From contig DASTQL010000095.1 of NCBI GenBank assembly GCA_035761805.1, forward strand, positions 1-9,394: DNA of 9,394 nucleotides, given 5' to 3'. This document shows positions 1 to 6,709 of the stretch, in pieces (positions within the stretch are counted from its first letter, which is position 1; each line of letters starts with the position of its first letter). The notes under the pieces are model-generated. The model searched no databases. It worked only from the letters and a program-made list of their open reading frames with translations, and was not told the DNA's origin. Origin of the DNA: DASTQL01 sp035761805 (lineage in GTDB: Bacteria > Actinomycetota > Actinomycetes > Jiangellales > Jiangellaceae). A program made the translations under genes and the position numbers.

Positions 1-860
1 CGGCGCGTGCCGATCTCCCACAGGACGGTCAGGAGCCCGAAGACGGCCAGCACGTAGATGCCGTTCCACTTGGTGCCGCAGGCCAGCCCGAGCATGACAC
101 CCGCAGCGAGGCGCCACGGCCGCCAGGCCAGCAGCGGGCCGGGGCCCAGCGGGCGCCCGTCCCGCGCCTCGACCCAGTCCGCGTACGCGGCGCGCGAACG
201 GTCCCGGTCCACCAGCAGGCACGCGAAGGCCGCCACCACGAAGAGGGCCAGCAGCCCGTCCAGGATTGCCGTCCGGCTCACCGCGATGGACATCCCGTCT
301 ACGGCGAGCAGCAGGCCGGCGAGCCCACCCAGCAACGTCGAGCGGAAGAGGCGGCGGGCCGCCCGCGCCAGCACGACGACGGTGACCGCGCCCGCCAGCG
401 CCCCCGCGATCCGCCACCCGACCGGCTGCATGCCGAACAGCTCGATCCCGCCGGCGATCAGCCACTTGCCGACCTCCGGGTGCACGATGAAGGCCGGTCC
501 CTCGGCGAAGACGTCCAGGTCCCCCGCGAGGATCCGCTCGTCGGCGCCCTCCACGAAGGCCCGGGCGTGACCGAAGCGCAGCAGCGCGAACGCGTCCTTG
601 GCGTAGTACGTCTCGTCGAAGACCAGTCGGTCGGGCCGCCCCAGGTCGACGATGCGCAGGACCGCGGCCAGCACGCCGACCCCGAGCGCCACCAACCACC
701 CGTTGAGCCGGTCACCGGGCATCGGCGGGACGAGCCGCTCCCGGAGGGAGGCCCCCAGGTCGGCGCCGGAGGGCTCGGGCGCGACGGCCTCCTCCTCGGC
801 CCCGGGAGCCACGTCGGGCGCGGCGCTCCCGCTCGCCTCGGCCGTCTGCGTCACCGGCAC
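1..860 (-). CDS. pmt: Protein-O-mannosyltransferase (dolichyl/polyprenyl-phosphate-mannose dependent, GT39), N-terminal 286 residues
   Basis: An integral membrane glycosyltransferase that moves mannose from a polyprenyl-phosphate carrier to Ser/Thr of secreted proteins outside the membrane. The reading frame starts at GTG 860 and runs off the left edge without a stop, so about half of a roughly 500-residue family protein is visible. After an acidic, Ala-rich cytoplasmic tail (residues 1-50) comes a first membrane segment (about 54-72). The FDETYYAKD motif (81-89) follows, whose D82-E83 match the catalytic Asp-Glu of GT39 loop 1. Further on are HPEVGKW (127-133), a GWR motif near 148 and GTKWNG (about 262-267). 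Hydrophobic segments lie near 146-165, 174-190, 200-217 and 268-282. HPEVGKW has Glu where many homologues have Pro. The start is uncertain: GTG 854 would suit a leaderless transcript (see 861-866), and ATG 722 is also in frame. It diverges from rsmI, a common actinobacterial pairing. Identity is strong; the start is not. Confidence 0.9.
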   Translation of the reverse strand, partial: MPVTQTAEASGSAAPDVAPGAEEEAVAPEPSGADLGASLRERLVPPMPGDRLNGWLVALGVGVLAAVLRIVDLGRPDRLVFDETYYAKDAFALLRFGHARAFVEGADERILAGDLDVFAEGPAFIVHPEVGKWLIAGGIELFGMQPVGWRIAGALAGAVTVVVLARAARRLFRSTLLGGLAGLLLAVDGMSIAVSRTAILDGLLALFVVAAFACLLVDRDRSRAAYADWVEARDGRPLGPGPLLAWRPWRLAAGVMLGLACGTKWNGIYVLAVFGLLTVLWEIGTR

Positions 861-866
861 ATCGTA
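861..866 (-). promoter_or_regulatory. Candidate -10 element (TACGAT) for pmt
   Basis: On the minus strand TACGAT fits the actinobacterial TANNNT -10 pattern. It ends six bases before the in-frame GTG at 854, the spacing expected for a leaderless mRNA beginning at that GTG, two codons inside the longest plausible start. I see no convincing -35 hexamer and no Shine-Dalgarno sequence for GTG 860. This is inference from spacing only. Confidence 0.35.
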
Positions 867-880
867 GGTGGGCTGCCAGG

Positions 881-1783
881 ATGGGCAGGGTGAGGGACAC
901 CGCGCAGGACGAGGGTCGCGCCCCCGATCCCGGCCGTGACGGAGTGCTCGTCCTGGCCGGCACGCCCATCGGTGACGCCGGCGACGCACCGCCCCGGCTC
1001 GCCCGCGAGCTGGAGCGGGCCGACGTCGTGGCCGCCGAGGACACCCGCCGCCTGCGCCGCCTCTGCCTGGCGCTCGGCGTGACCCCGCAGGGCCGGGTGC
1101 TCTCGTACTTCGAGGGCAACGAGACCGCCCGTACGGCGGAGCTCGTCGACGTCCTCCGCGCCGGACAGCACGTGCTGCTGGTGACCGACGCAGGCATGCC
1201 GTCCGTCTCCGACCCCGGCTACCGGCTCGTGGCCGCGGCCGTGGCGGCCGGCGTCCGGGTCACCGCCGTCCCCGGCCCCAGCGCGGTGCTCACCGCCCTC
1301 GCGGTGAGCGGGCAGCCGGTCGACCGCTTCTGCTTCGAGGGCTTCCTGCCGCGCAAGGCCGGGGAGCGGTCGCGACGCCTGGCCGGCCTGGCCCACGAGG
1401 AGCGCACGCTGGTCTTCTTCGAGGCCCCGCACCGGCTGGGCGCGATGCTCGCGGCCTGCGCCGAGGCCTTCGGCCCCGACCGGCCCGCCGCCGTCTGCCG
1501 GGAGCTCACCAAGACGTACGAGGAAGTGCGTCGCGGCGGCCTCGGCGAGCTGGCGGCGTGGGCCGAGGACGGCGTACGGGGGGAGGTCACGGTCGTCGTG
1601 GCGGGCGCCGACCCCGCCCGACCCGACGAGCGCGCCGACCCGGCCGGGCTCGTCTCCGTACGGGAGGAGGCGGGCGTCCCGCGCAAGCAGGCGATCGCCG
1701 AGGTGGCGGCGGAGCTGGGCCGACCCAAGCGGGAGGTCTACGCCGCGGTGGTCGAGGCGAAGGGGCGCGAGCGCCACCCCTAG
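881..1783 (+). CDS. rsmI: 16S rRNA (cytidine(1402)-2'-O)-methyltransferase RsmI
   Basis: An S-adenosylmethionine-dependent methyltransferase that 2'-O-methylates C1402 in the decoding centre of 16S rRNA. It belongs to the tetrapyrrole-methylase fold family. The 300-residue length is usual. Family motifs appear in order: GTPIGDAGD (27-35), AAEDTR (51-56), DAGMPSVSDPGY (103-114) in the SAM-binding region, VPGPSAVLTAL (130-140), FEGFLPRK (152-159), FFEAPHR (179-185), CRELTKTYEEVRRG (206-219) and GEVTVVVAG (234-242). The C-terminal tail (255-295) is helical and Lys/Arg-rich, as in other family members. ATG 881 is the only ATG near the first motif. It gives an N-terminal extension of about 20 residues before the conserved core, so a start at GTG 890 or GTG 944 is possible; no clear ribosome site settles it. 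metG follows after 10 bases, suggesting a shared transcript. Confidence 0.95.
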   Translation: MGRVRDTAQDEGRAPDPGRDGVLVLAGTPIGDAGDAPPRLARELERADVVAAEDTRRLRRLCLALGVTPQGRVLSYFEGNETARTAELVDVLRAGQHVLLVTDAGMPSVSDPGYRLVAAAVAAGVRVTAVPGPSAVLTALAVSGQPVDRFCFEGFLPRKAGERSRRLAGLAHEERTLVFFEAPHRLGAMLAACAEAFGPDRPAAVCRELTKTYEEVRRGGLGELAAWAEDGVRGEVTVVVAGADPARPDERADPAGLVSVREEAGVPRKQAIAEVAAELGRPKREVYAAVVEAKGRERHP

Positions 1784-1786
1784 GAT
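1781..1786 (+). promoter_or_regulatory. Candidate leaderless -10 element (TAGGAT) for metG, overlapping the rsmI stop codon
   Basis: TAGGAT contains the rsmI stop codon TAG. It matches TANNNT and is followed by seven bases and then the metG ATG at 1794, the geometry of actinobacterial leaderless promoters. The same bases include AGGA (1782-1785), which could serve as a Shine-Dalgarno site eight bases before the ATG, so metG may be read from both a leaderless and an operon transcript. No good -35 is visible. Confidence 0.4.
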
Positions 1787-1793
1787 CGCGGCC

Positions 1794-3611
1794 ATGTCGA
1801 TCCCGGCGTCCCGGCACGTCCTCACGGCCGTGGCCTGGCCCTATGCAAACGGACCGCGCCACATCGGCCACGTCTCCGGCTTCGGCGTCCCGTCCGACGT
1901 GTTCAGCCGGTACATGCGCATGGCTGGCCACCAGGTCCTCATGGTCAGCGGCACCGACGAGCACGGCACGCCGATCCTGGTCCAGGCCGAGCACGAGGGG
2001 GTGCCGCCCCAGGCGCTCGCGGACCGCTACAACCGGGTCATCGTCGAGGACCTGCAGGCGCTCGGGCTCTCGTACGACCTCTTCACGCGGACCACGACGC
2101 GCAACCACTACGCGGTGGCGCAGGAGATGTTCCGGACGTTGCACCGCAACGGATACATGGTCCCGCGCACCACCAAGGGCGCCATCTCGCCGTCGACCGG
2201 CCGCACCCTGCCGGACCGCTTCATCGAGGGCACCTGCCCGATCTGCGGCTACGACGGAGCGCGCGGCGACCAGTGCGACAACTGCGGCAACCAGCTCGAC
2301 CCCACCGACCTCGTCAACCCGCGCAGCCGGATCAACGGCGAGACGCCGAAGTTCGTCGAGACCGAGCACTTCTTCCTCGACCTGCCGGCGCTGTCCGAGG
2401 CGCTGGGGGAGTGGCTCCAGACCCGTACGGACTGGCGGCCCAACGTCCTGAAGTTCTCGCTCAACCTGCTGCAGGACGTGCGTCCGCGGGCGATGACCCG
2501 CGACATCGACTGGGGCGTGCCGGTGCCGCTCCCGGGTTGGGAGGACAACCCCAACAAGCGCCTGTACGTGTGGTTCGACGCCGTCATCGGCTACCTGTCG
2601 GCGTCGGTCGAGTGGGCGCGGCGCACCGGCGACCCCGAAGCGTGGCGGGCCTGGTGGGGCGACCCGGCGGCGTCCTCGTACTACTTCATGGGCAAGGACA
2701 ACATCACCTTCCACAGCCAGATCTGGCCGTCGGAGCTGCTCGGCTACGACGGCCGCGGGTCGCGGGGCGGCTCGCCGGGGCCGTTCGGGACGCTGGAGCT
2801 CCCCACCGAGGTGGTGTCCAGCGAGTTCCTCACCATGGAGGGGCGCAAGTTCTCGTCCAGCCGGGGCGTGGTCATCTACGTCCGCGACTTCCTCGAGCGC
2901 TACGACCCCGACGCCCTGCGCTACTTCATCGCGGTCGCCGGCCCCGAGAACCAGGACACCGACTTCACCTGGGCCGAGTTCGTCCGGCGCAACAACGACG
3001 AGCTCGTGGCGGGGTGGGGCAACCTGGTCAACCGGACCGTGGCCATGGTGGCCAAGAACGTCGGGTCGGTCCCCGAGCGCGGCGAGCTCACCGACGCCGA
3101 CCGCGCCCTGCTGGAGGCGACCCGGCGGGGCTTCGACGCCGTGGGCTCGCTGCTGGGGACGCACCGGCAGAAGGCCGCCGTCCAGGAGGCCATGCGCGTC
3201 GTCGGCGAGGCCAACACGTACCTGTCGCAGCAGGCGCCCTGGAAGCTGCGCACGGAGGATCCCGACCGGATGCTGACGGTGCTGCACGTAGCGCTGCAGG
3301 CCGTGGACGACTGCAACACGCTGCTGGCCCCGTTCCTGCCGCACTCGGCGCAGCGGGTGCACGAGCTCCTCGGCCGTACGGGAGGGGTCGCGCCCATGCC
3401 GGAGATCCGCGAGGTCGACGACCTCGACGGCGGGCGGCCCTACCCGGTGCTGATGCTGGACCGGGACCCGGGCGACGGGCTGTCCTGGGGCTCCGTCCCG
3501 ATCGAGCCGGGCACCTCGGTAGCACCGCCCACCCCGGTCTTCCGCAAGCTCGACGACTCGGTCGTGGAGGAGGAGCTGGCCCGGCTGGAGGAGCGGGCCG
3601 CCGGCTCGTGA
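1794..3611 (+). CDS. metG: Methionyl-tRNA synthetase
   Basis: Class Ia aminoacyl-tRNA synthetase that charges tRNA-Met in the cytoplasm with methionine and ATP. The 605-residue protein starts with the first Rossmann half, including VAWPYANGPRHIGH with the signature HIGH at 23-26. GTDEHGTP (53-60) follows. A zinc knuckle has two CxxC pairs, CPIC (148-151) and CDNC (161-164), so it is the single-knuckle form. The methionine/adenylate site region includes RDIDWGVPVP (236-245), VWFDAVIGY (259-267) and YFMGKDN (297-303). The KMSKS loop reads KFSSS (352-356), a common variant in this lineage. The anticodon-binding helical domain covers about 390-560, with NxLVNR (410-414). There is no C-terminal tRNA-binding appendage of the Trbp111 type. 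Start ATG 1794 is supported by the position of the HIGH motif and by AGGA eight bases upstream. The last bases overlap tatD by four. Confidence 0.97.
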   Translation: MSIPASRHVLTAVAWPYANGPRHIGHVSGFGVPSDVFSRYMRMAGHQVLMVSGTDEHGTPILVQAEHEGVPPQALADRYNRVIVEDLQALGLSYDLFTRTTTRNHYAVAQEMFRTLHRNGYMVPRTTKGAISPSTGRTLPDRFIEGTCPICGYDGARGDQCDNCGNQLDPTDLVNPRSRINGETPKFVETEHFFLDLPALSEALGEWLQTRTDWRPNVLKFSLNLLQDVRPRAMTRDIDWGVPVPLPGWEDNPNKRLYVWFDAVIGYLSASVEWARRTGDPEAWRAWWGDPAASSYYFMGKDNITFHSQIWPSELLGYDGRGSRGGSPGPFGTLELPTEVVSSEFLTMEGRKFSSSRGVVIYVRDFLERYDPDALRYFIAVAGPENQDTDFTWAEFVRRNNDELVAGWGNLVNRTVAMVAKNVGSVPERGELTDADRALLEATRRGFDAVGSLLGTHRQKAAVQEAMRVVGEANTYLSQQAPWKLRTEDPDRMLTVLHVALQAVDDCNTLLAPFLPHSAQRVHELLGRTGGVAPMPEIREVDDLDGGRPYPVLMLDRDPGDGLSWGSVPIEPGTSVAPPTPVFRKLDDSVVEEELARLEERAAGS

Positions 3612-4447
3612 GCGTCCGGGACCGGCCGCCCCCGCCGGAGCCGCTGCCGGGCCCGGTCGTCGACAGCCACTGCCACCTGGACATCGGCAGGGACGAGGAC
3701 GAGGGTCCGGTGCCGGTCGAGCAGGCCCTGGCCGAGGCGGCCGCGGTCGGGGTGGAGCGGGTCGTGCAGATCGGCTGCGACCTGGCCGGCGCCCGGTGGG
3801 CGATCGACGTGGCGGCGGCCCACGCCCCGGTCGTCGCCGGCGTCGCGCTGCATCCGACCGAGGCGACGAGGCACGCGGGCGAAGGGACGCTGGGGCCGGC
3901 CCTGGCAGAGATCCGGCAGCTGGCCGCCGAGCCCCAGGTCCGGGCCGTGGGGGAGACCGGGCTCGACCACTACTGGGTCGGACCCGAGGGCCGCCCGGCG
4001 CAGGAGGAGTCGTTCCGGGCACACGCAGCGCTGGCCCGGGAGCTCGGCAAGGCCCTGGTCATCCACGACCGGGACGCCCACGCCGACGTGATCCGGGTGC
4101 TCGAGGACGCGGGCCCCCCGGAGACGGTGGTCTTCCACTGCTTCTCGGGCGACGCCGCGATGGCGCGGTACTGCGTGGACCGGGGGTGGTACCTCTCCTT
4201 CGCCGGTCCGGTGACCTTCCGCAACTCCGGCCCTCTCCGGGAGGCCCTGGCCCAGGTGCCGCTGGACCAGGTGCTGGTGGAGACCGACGCCCCGTACCTC
4301 ACGCCCCACCCGTACCGGGGGAGACGCAACGGTCCGTACCTGCTGCCGTACACCGTCCGGACCGTGGCCGAGGTGCTCGGCCACGGCCTGGAGGAGGTCT
4401 GTGCGGCCGTCACGACCAACGCGTTCCGGGTCTTAGGCCGCTGGTGA
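3608..4447 (+). CDS. tatD: TatD-family metal-dependent hydrolase (DNase-like)
   Basis: A TIM-barrel amidohydrolase-superfamily enzyme. Family members are Mg-dependent 3'-5' exonucleases/DNases in the cytoplasm, although the physiological substrate in actinomycetes is not settled. The 279-residue product carries the metal ligands in order: HxH in DSHCHLD (H21, H23), Glu in VGETGLD (E116), His in LVIHDRD (H153), His in VFHCFSGD (H177) and Asp in ETDAPYLTP (D227). The HPYRGRRNGP segment that follows D227 is typical. GTG 3608 is chosen because it forms a GTGA overlap with the metG stop and leaves only about 17 residues before the first motif. The same open frame extends far upstream inside metG, but that part is an Arg/Gly/Ala-rich shadow. 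Overlap with metG implies translational coupling, and the metG-tatD-rpfB order is widespread in actinobacteria. Confidence 0.94.
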   Translation: MSVRDRPPPPEPLPGPVVDSHCHLDIGRDEDEGPVPVEQALAEAAAVGVERVVQIGCDLAGARWAIDVAAAHAPVVAGVALHPTEATRHAGEGTLGPALAEIRQLAAEPQVRAVGETGLDHYWVGPEGRPAQEESFRAHAALARELGKALVIHDRDAHADVIRVLEDAGPPETVVFHCFSGDAAMARYCVDRGWYLSFAGPVTFRNSGPLREALAQVPLDQVLVETDAPYLTPHPYRGRRNGPYLLPYTVRTVAEVLGHGLEEVCAAVTTNAFRVLGRW

Positions 4448-4516
4448 GACCGCTCGCGGCGGCGTGAGCCTGCCCACAGCCCCGCGGGCCAGGTTTGCCC
4501 TCGGCCGCCGAGTGCC

Positions 4517-4532
4517 GTTACCGTCCTGTGAC
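4517..4532 (+). promoter_or_regulatory. Candidate MtrA-type direct repeat upstream of rpfB
   Basis: GTTAC (4517-4521) and GTGAC (4528-4532) form an imperfect direct repeat with an 11-base period, one helical turn. Response regulator MtrA of the MtrAB system is known to bind direct repeats of GTAAC/GTCAC-like half sites and to control rpf genes in several actinobacteria. The location, about 146 bases before the rpfB start in the only sizeable gap of the block, fits an activator site. The match is to a loose motif recalled from the family and is not proven here. Confidence 0.4.
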
Positions 4533-4555
4533 TGTTGGCCGGGGTGGGGAAGCCT

Positions 4556-4634
4556 CGGCAGCGGAAACGGGGACCTGCGCCGCCCCGGTGCGCCGACGCG
4601 CCGGGGGGTTCGGCGGAGGTCCCTCGTGCTGCCG
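4556..4634 (+). promoter_or_regulatory. Nested inverted repeat / structured leader upstream of rpfB
   Basis: Several perfect complementary segments nest inside one another. CGGCAGC 4556-4562 pairs with GCTGCCG 4628-4634, and GGGACCT 4570-4576 with AGGTCCC 4617-4623. CGCCG 4578-4582 pairs with CGGCG 4611-4615, CCCCGG 4583-4588 with CCGGGG 4601-4606, and GCG 4590-4592 with CGC 4597-4599. Together they make an 79-base branched-free hairpin with internal loops, the largest being the GGAAACG (4563-4569) side against TCGT (4624-4627). If transcribed it would be a strong RNA structure in the rpfB 5' leader. If the start point is downstream of the TACGCT at 4636, it acts as DNA only. I do not recognise a known riboswitch class. 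Confidence 0.5.
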
Positions 4635-4635
4635 G

Positions 4636-4641
4636 TACGCT
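4636..4641 (+). promoter_or_regulatory. Candidate -10 element (TACGCT) for rpfB
   Basis: TACGCT fits TANNNT and would place transcription start near 4648, giving a leader of about 30 bases with GGAG (4670-4673) before the GTG at 4678. It begins one base after the nested inverted repeat. No recognisable -35 lies at the usual distance, so an activator-dependent or alternative promoter is equally possible. Confidence 0.25.
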
Positions 4642-4677
4642 CCCCGTGCCCGGAACCTCCGCACCACCTGGAGCACC

Positions 4678-5811
4678 GTGCGACTGTCCGTCAAGACCGT
4701 GGCCCTCAACGCCGCCGTCGTGACCGCCCTCGTCGGCGGCACCACCGCCTACGCGACCTTCGACACCACCGTCACGCTGAGCGTCGACGGCGAGAGCCAG
4801 CAGGTGAGCACCTTCGCCCGGAACGTCGAGGGTGTCCTCGACGCCGAGGGCATCGAGCTCGGTGAGCACGACGTGGTCGCCCCCTCGCCCGAGAGCAGCA
4901 TCCAGGACGGGACGGAGATCTCCGTCCGGTACGGCAGGCTGCTGACCGTGACGGTCGACGGCGCCGAGCGCGAGATCTGGACCACCGCCCTCTCGGTCGA
5001 GGAGGCGCTGGCCGAGCTCGGCATCCGGGCCGAGGGTGCCGAGCTCTCCGTCTCCCGCTCCCTCGGCATCGCCCGCGGCGGCCTCGACTTCGAGGTGCGC
5101 ACCCCCAAGGACATCACCGTGACCGTCGACGGTGGGACGCAGGAGTACACCACCACGGCCCTCACCGTGACGGAGGCGCTCACCGACGTCGGTGTCGCGC
5201 TCGGCGAGCTCGACAGGATCTCGCCGGACGCCGATGCCCGCATCGCCACCGGAACGGCCATCACGGTGGAGCGAGTCGCGGTCGAGAACGAGACCGTGAC
5301 GGAGGAGATCCCGTTCGAGACCGTCGAGAAGAAGTCGGACTCGCTCTACCAGGGGGAGAAGAAGGTCGAGACCGAGGGCAGGGCCGGCACCCGGGAGAAG
5401 GTCGTGCGGAGCACCCTCGTCGACGGTGAGCTCATCACGGAGAGGGTCGTCTCGGACACGGTCGTCACCGAGCCGGTCGACGAGGTCGTGCTCGTCGGCA
5501 CCAAGTCCCGGCCCAGCCCGAGCCCGTCGCCGAGCTCCGGCGGCTCGTCCGCGCCGCCCGTCGCCGACGGGAGCGTCTGGGACCGGCTGGCCGAGTGCGA
5601 GTCGGGCGGCAACTGGTCGATCAACACCGGCAACGGCTACTACGGCGGCCTGCAGTTCTCGCTGGGTACCTGGCAGGCCTACGGCGGTTCTGGCTACCCG
5701 CACGAGAACAGCCGCGAGGAGCAGATCCGGATCGCCACCAAGGTGCGCGACGCACGCGGCGGCTACGGCGACTGGCCGGCGTGCGCGGCCAAGCTCGGCC
5801 TGCCCACCTGA
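4678..5811 (+). CDS. rpfB: Secreted resuscitation-promoting factor, RpfB type (three DUF348, G5, Rpf catalytic domain)
   Basis: A secreted or membrane-tethered muralytic enzyme that cleaves peptidoglycan glycan strands, helping growth and revival from dormancy. With GTG 4678 the product has 377 residues. A hydrophobic N-terminal signal with a positive start (RLSVK) ends in AYA near 26. Three DUF348 repeats follow (about 28-85, 86-142, 144-200), each with a T-V-[ST]-V-D-G strand. A G5 domain occupies about 201-276, a Pro/Ser-rich linker 277-298 and the lysozyme-like Rpf domain 299-377. That domain shows AECESGGNW with the catalytic Glu at 308 by comparison with RpfB of Mycobacterium, NTGNGYYGGLQFS (316-328), and Cys307 and Cys369, positioned for the family disulphide. 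The frame stays open back to TTG 4495, but that stretch lacks signal-peptide character; GTG 4678 has GGAG four bases before it. The upstream gap carries probable regulatory sites, and a hairpin follows the stop. Confidence 0.95.
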   Translation: MRLSVKTVALNAAVVTALVGGTTAYATFDTTVTLSVDGESQQVSTFARNVEGVLDAEGIELGEHDVVAPSPESSIQDGTEISVRYGRLLTVTVDGAEREIWTTALSVEEALAELGIRAEGAELSVSRSLGIARGGLDFEVRTPKDITVTVDGGTQEYTTTALTVTEALTDVGVALGELDRISPDADARIATGTAITVERVAVENETVTEEIPFETVEKKSDSLYQGEKKVETEGRAGTREKVVRSTLVDGELITERVVSDTVVTEPVDEVVLVGTKSRPSPSPSPSSGGSSAPPVADGSVWDRLAECESGGNWSINTGNGYYGGLQFSLGTWQAYGGSGYPHENSREEQIRIATKVRDARGGYGDWPACAAKLGLPT

Positions 5812-5830
5812 GCCGCGCGTAGGTTCACGA

Positions 5831-5877
5831 GGCGGCGAGGATCGACGTCGGGAGAGCCCGCCGTCGTCCTCGCCGCC
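5831..5877. terminator. Strong hairpin between convergent genes, probable bidirectional terminator
   Basis: GGCGGCGAGGA (5831-5841) pairs perfectly with TCCTCGCCGCC (5867-5877). After a bulged T at 5842, CGACG (5843-5847) pairs with CGTCG (5862-5866). After one T/C mismatch, CGGG (5849-5852) pairs with CCCG (5857-5860) around an AGAG loop. That is 20 paired bases with a single bulge and a single mismatch. It starts 19 bases after the rpfB stop, and the minus-strand esterase gene ends 92 bases beyond it, so it can end transcripts from both sides. There is no T tract, as is common in very GC-rich genomes. The rest of the gap (5878-5968) shows nothing I can assign. Confidence 0.75.
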
Positions 5878-5968
5878 CTCGCGGTCACGTCGTCCGCGTG
5901 AACGTCGACCACGGCCAGGTGGAGGCTGTCCTGCTGGGCGGTCGAGGCCGGGACGGCCGCGGGCCGGG

Positions 5969-6694
5969 TCAGAGCAGCTCGTCGAGGTAGCGCGGCAGCA
6001 TCGCGCGCCACGTGCCCCAGTCGTGCTCGTAGGCCGGCCCCCAGTCGTCCACCCGGTTGGGCACGCCCTTCGCGCCGAGGACCTCGGCGACCCGCCAGGA
6101 CTCCCCGACGTTCTCCCATGCGCCGGACCCGCTGGCGAGGACGACGAAGCGGCGGCGTAGCTGGTCCAGCAGCGGCCCGTCCAGGCCGGGGAGGAAGTGC
6201 AGCGGGGAGGCGAAGAACAGGTCGTCCGACCAGTGGCCCTCGTACAGGGGCTGCAGGTCGTACGTGCCGCTCATGCACACCGCGGCGCCGAAGGTGTCGG
6301 GGTACCGGCACACCATGGCCAGCGCGTTGAAGGCGCCGATGGACGAGCCCGCGGCGAGGATCGGGCCCTCGTAGCCGCCGCTGTCGGAACGGATCGCGGG
6401 CACGACCTCCTCCCGGACCGCCTGGTGGAAGCGGTCCATGAGCGCCATCCGGTAGCCCTGGGTCCCCACCTTCCCGACCATGGCGCTACCGCCGACGGAG
6501 TCCACCGAGTAGAGCTTGGCCCGTCCGGACTCCACGAGCGGCCGGCAGGCGCCGACGACGTGGTGCCGCTCGACCTCCTCCGCGTCGCCGCCCGCCGTGG
6601 GGAAGACCAGCACCGGCACTCCGTAGTGGCCCCATCGCGCAATGCCCAGGTCCGCATGGACCCGATCGGACCACCACCGCTGGACCGCCTTCAT
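5969..6694 (-). CDS. Single-domain alpha/beta-hydrolase esterase (esterase D / Fes-like fold)
   Basis: A 241-residue cytoplasmic hydrolase of the putative-esterase family (the fold shared by esterase D, antigen 85 and the catalytic domain of enterochelin esterase). The nucleophile elbow is GSSIG (116-120), with Ser118 as likely nucleophile. FPTAGGD (31-37) is the oxyanion-side loop after the first core strand. The MSGTYDL segment (141-147) follows the strand after the elbow, and the catalytic His is probably His224 in EHDWGTWR. No signal peptide or membrane segment is seen. ATG 6694 has GAGGAG just upstream (6698-6703) and lies 15 bases after the preceding gene's stop, so it is the last gene of the minus-strand operon. 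It shares the H-[DN]-W-x-x-W ending with the neighbouring larger esterase but lacks that protein's N-terminal region. The substrate (ester, thioester or siderophore-like) is unknown. Confidence 0.85.
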   Translation of the reverse strand: MKAVQRWWSDRVHADLGIARWGHYGVPVLVFPTAGGDAEEVERHHVVGACRPLVESGRAKLYSVDSVGGSAMVGKVGTQGYRMALMDRFHQAVREEVVPAIRSDSGGYEGPILAAGSSIGAFNALAMVCRYPDTFGAAVCMSGTYDLQPLYEGHWSDDLFFASPLHFLPGLDGPLLDQLRRRFVVLASGSGAWENVGESWRVAEVLGAKGVPNRVDDWGPAYEHDWGTWRAMLPRYLDELL

Positions 6695-6709
6695 CTGCTC
6701 CTCACCGGC

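Noticed and set aside
851..1825. A 324-codon minus-strand open frame opposite rsmI
   Set aside because: It has no recognisable motif and lies antisense to the well-conserved rsmI; its upstream end also collides with the start of metG.
2273..3607. Extension of the tatD reading frame far upstream within metG
   Set aside because: The upstream part lies in the wrong frame of metG and lacks TatD motifs; GTG 3608 gives a normal-length TatD.
1587..4022. An 811-codon open frame on the minus strand opposite rsmI, metG and tatD
   Set aside because: Its product is Arg/Pro/Gly-rich low-complexity sequence, while the opposite strand encodes clear conserved proteins; it is a GC-skew shadow.
4495..4677. 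TTG 4495 as the rpfB start
   Set aside because: It would add 61 residues without a signal peptide and bury the real signal sequence; GTG 4678 begins directly at a typical signal peptide.
4448..4677. A c-di-AMP (ydaO-yuaA) riboswitch before rpfB
   Set aside because: A GGGGACC-like piece is present, but the conserved GGTGAATC and CCGTCAGCTAACC-like segments of that class are absent, so I cannot support the call.
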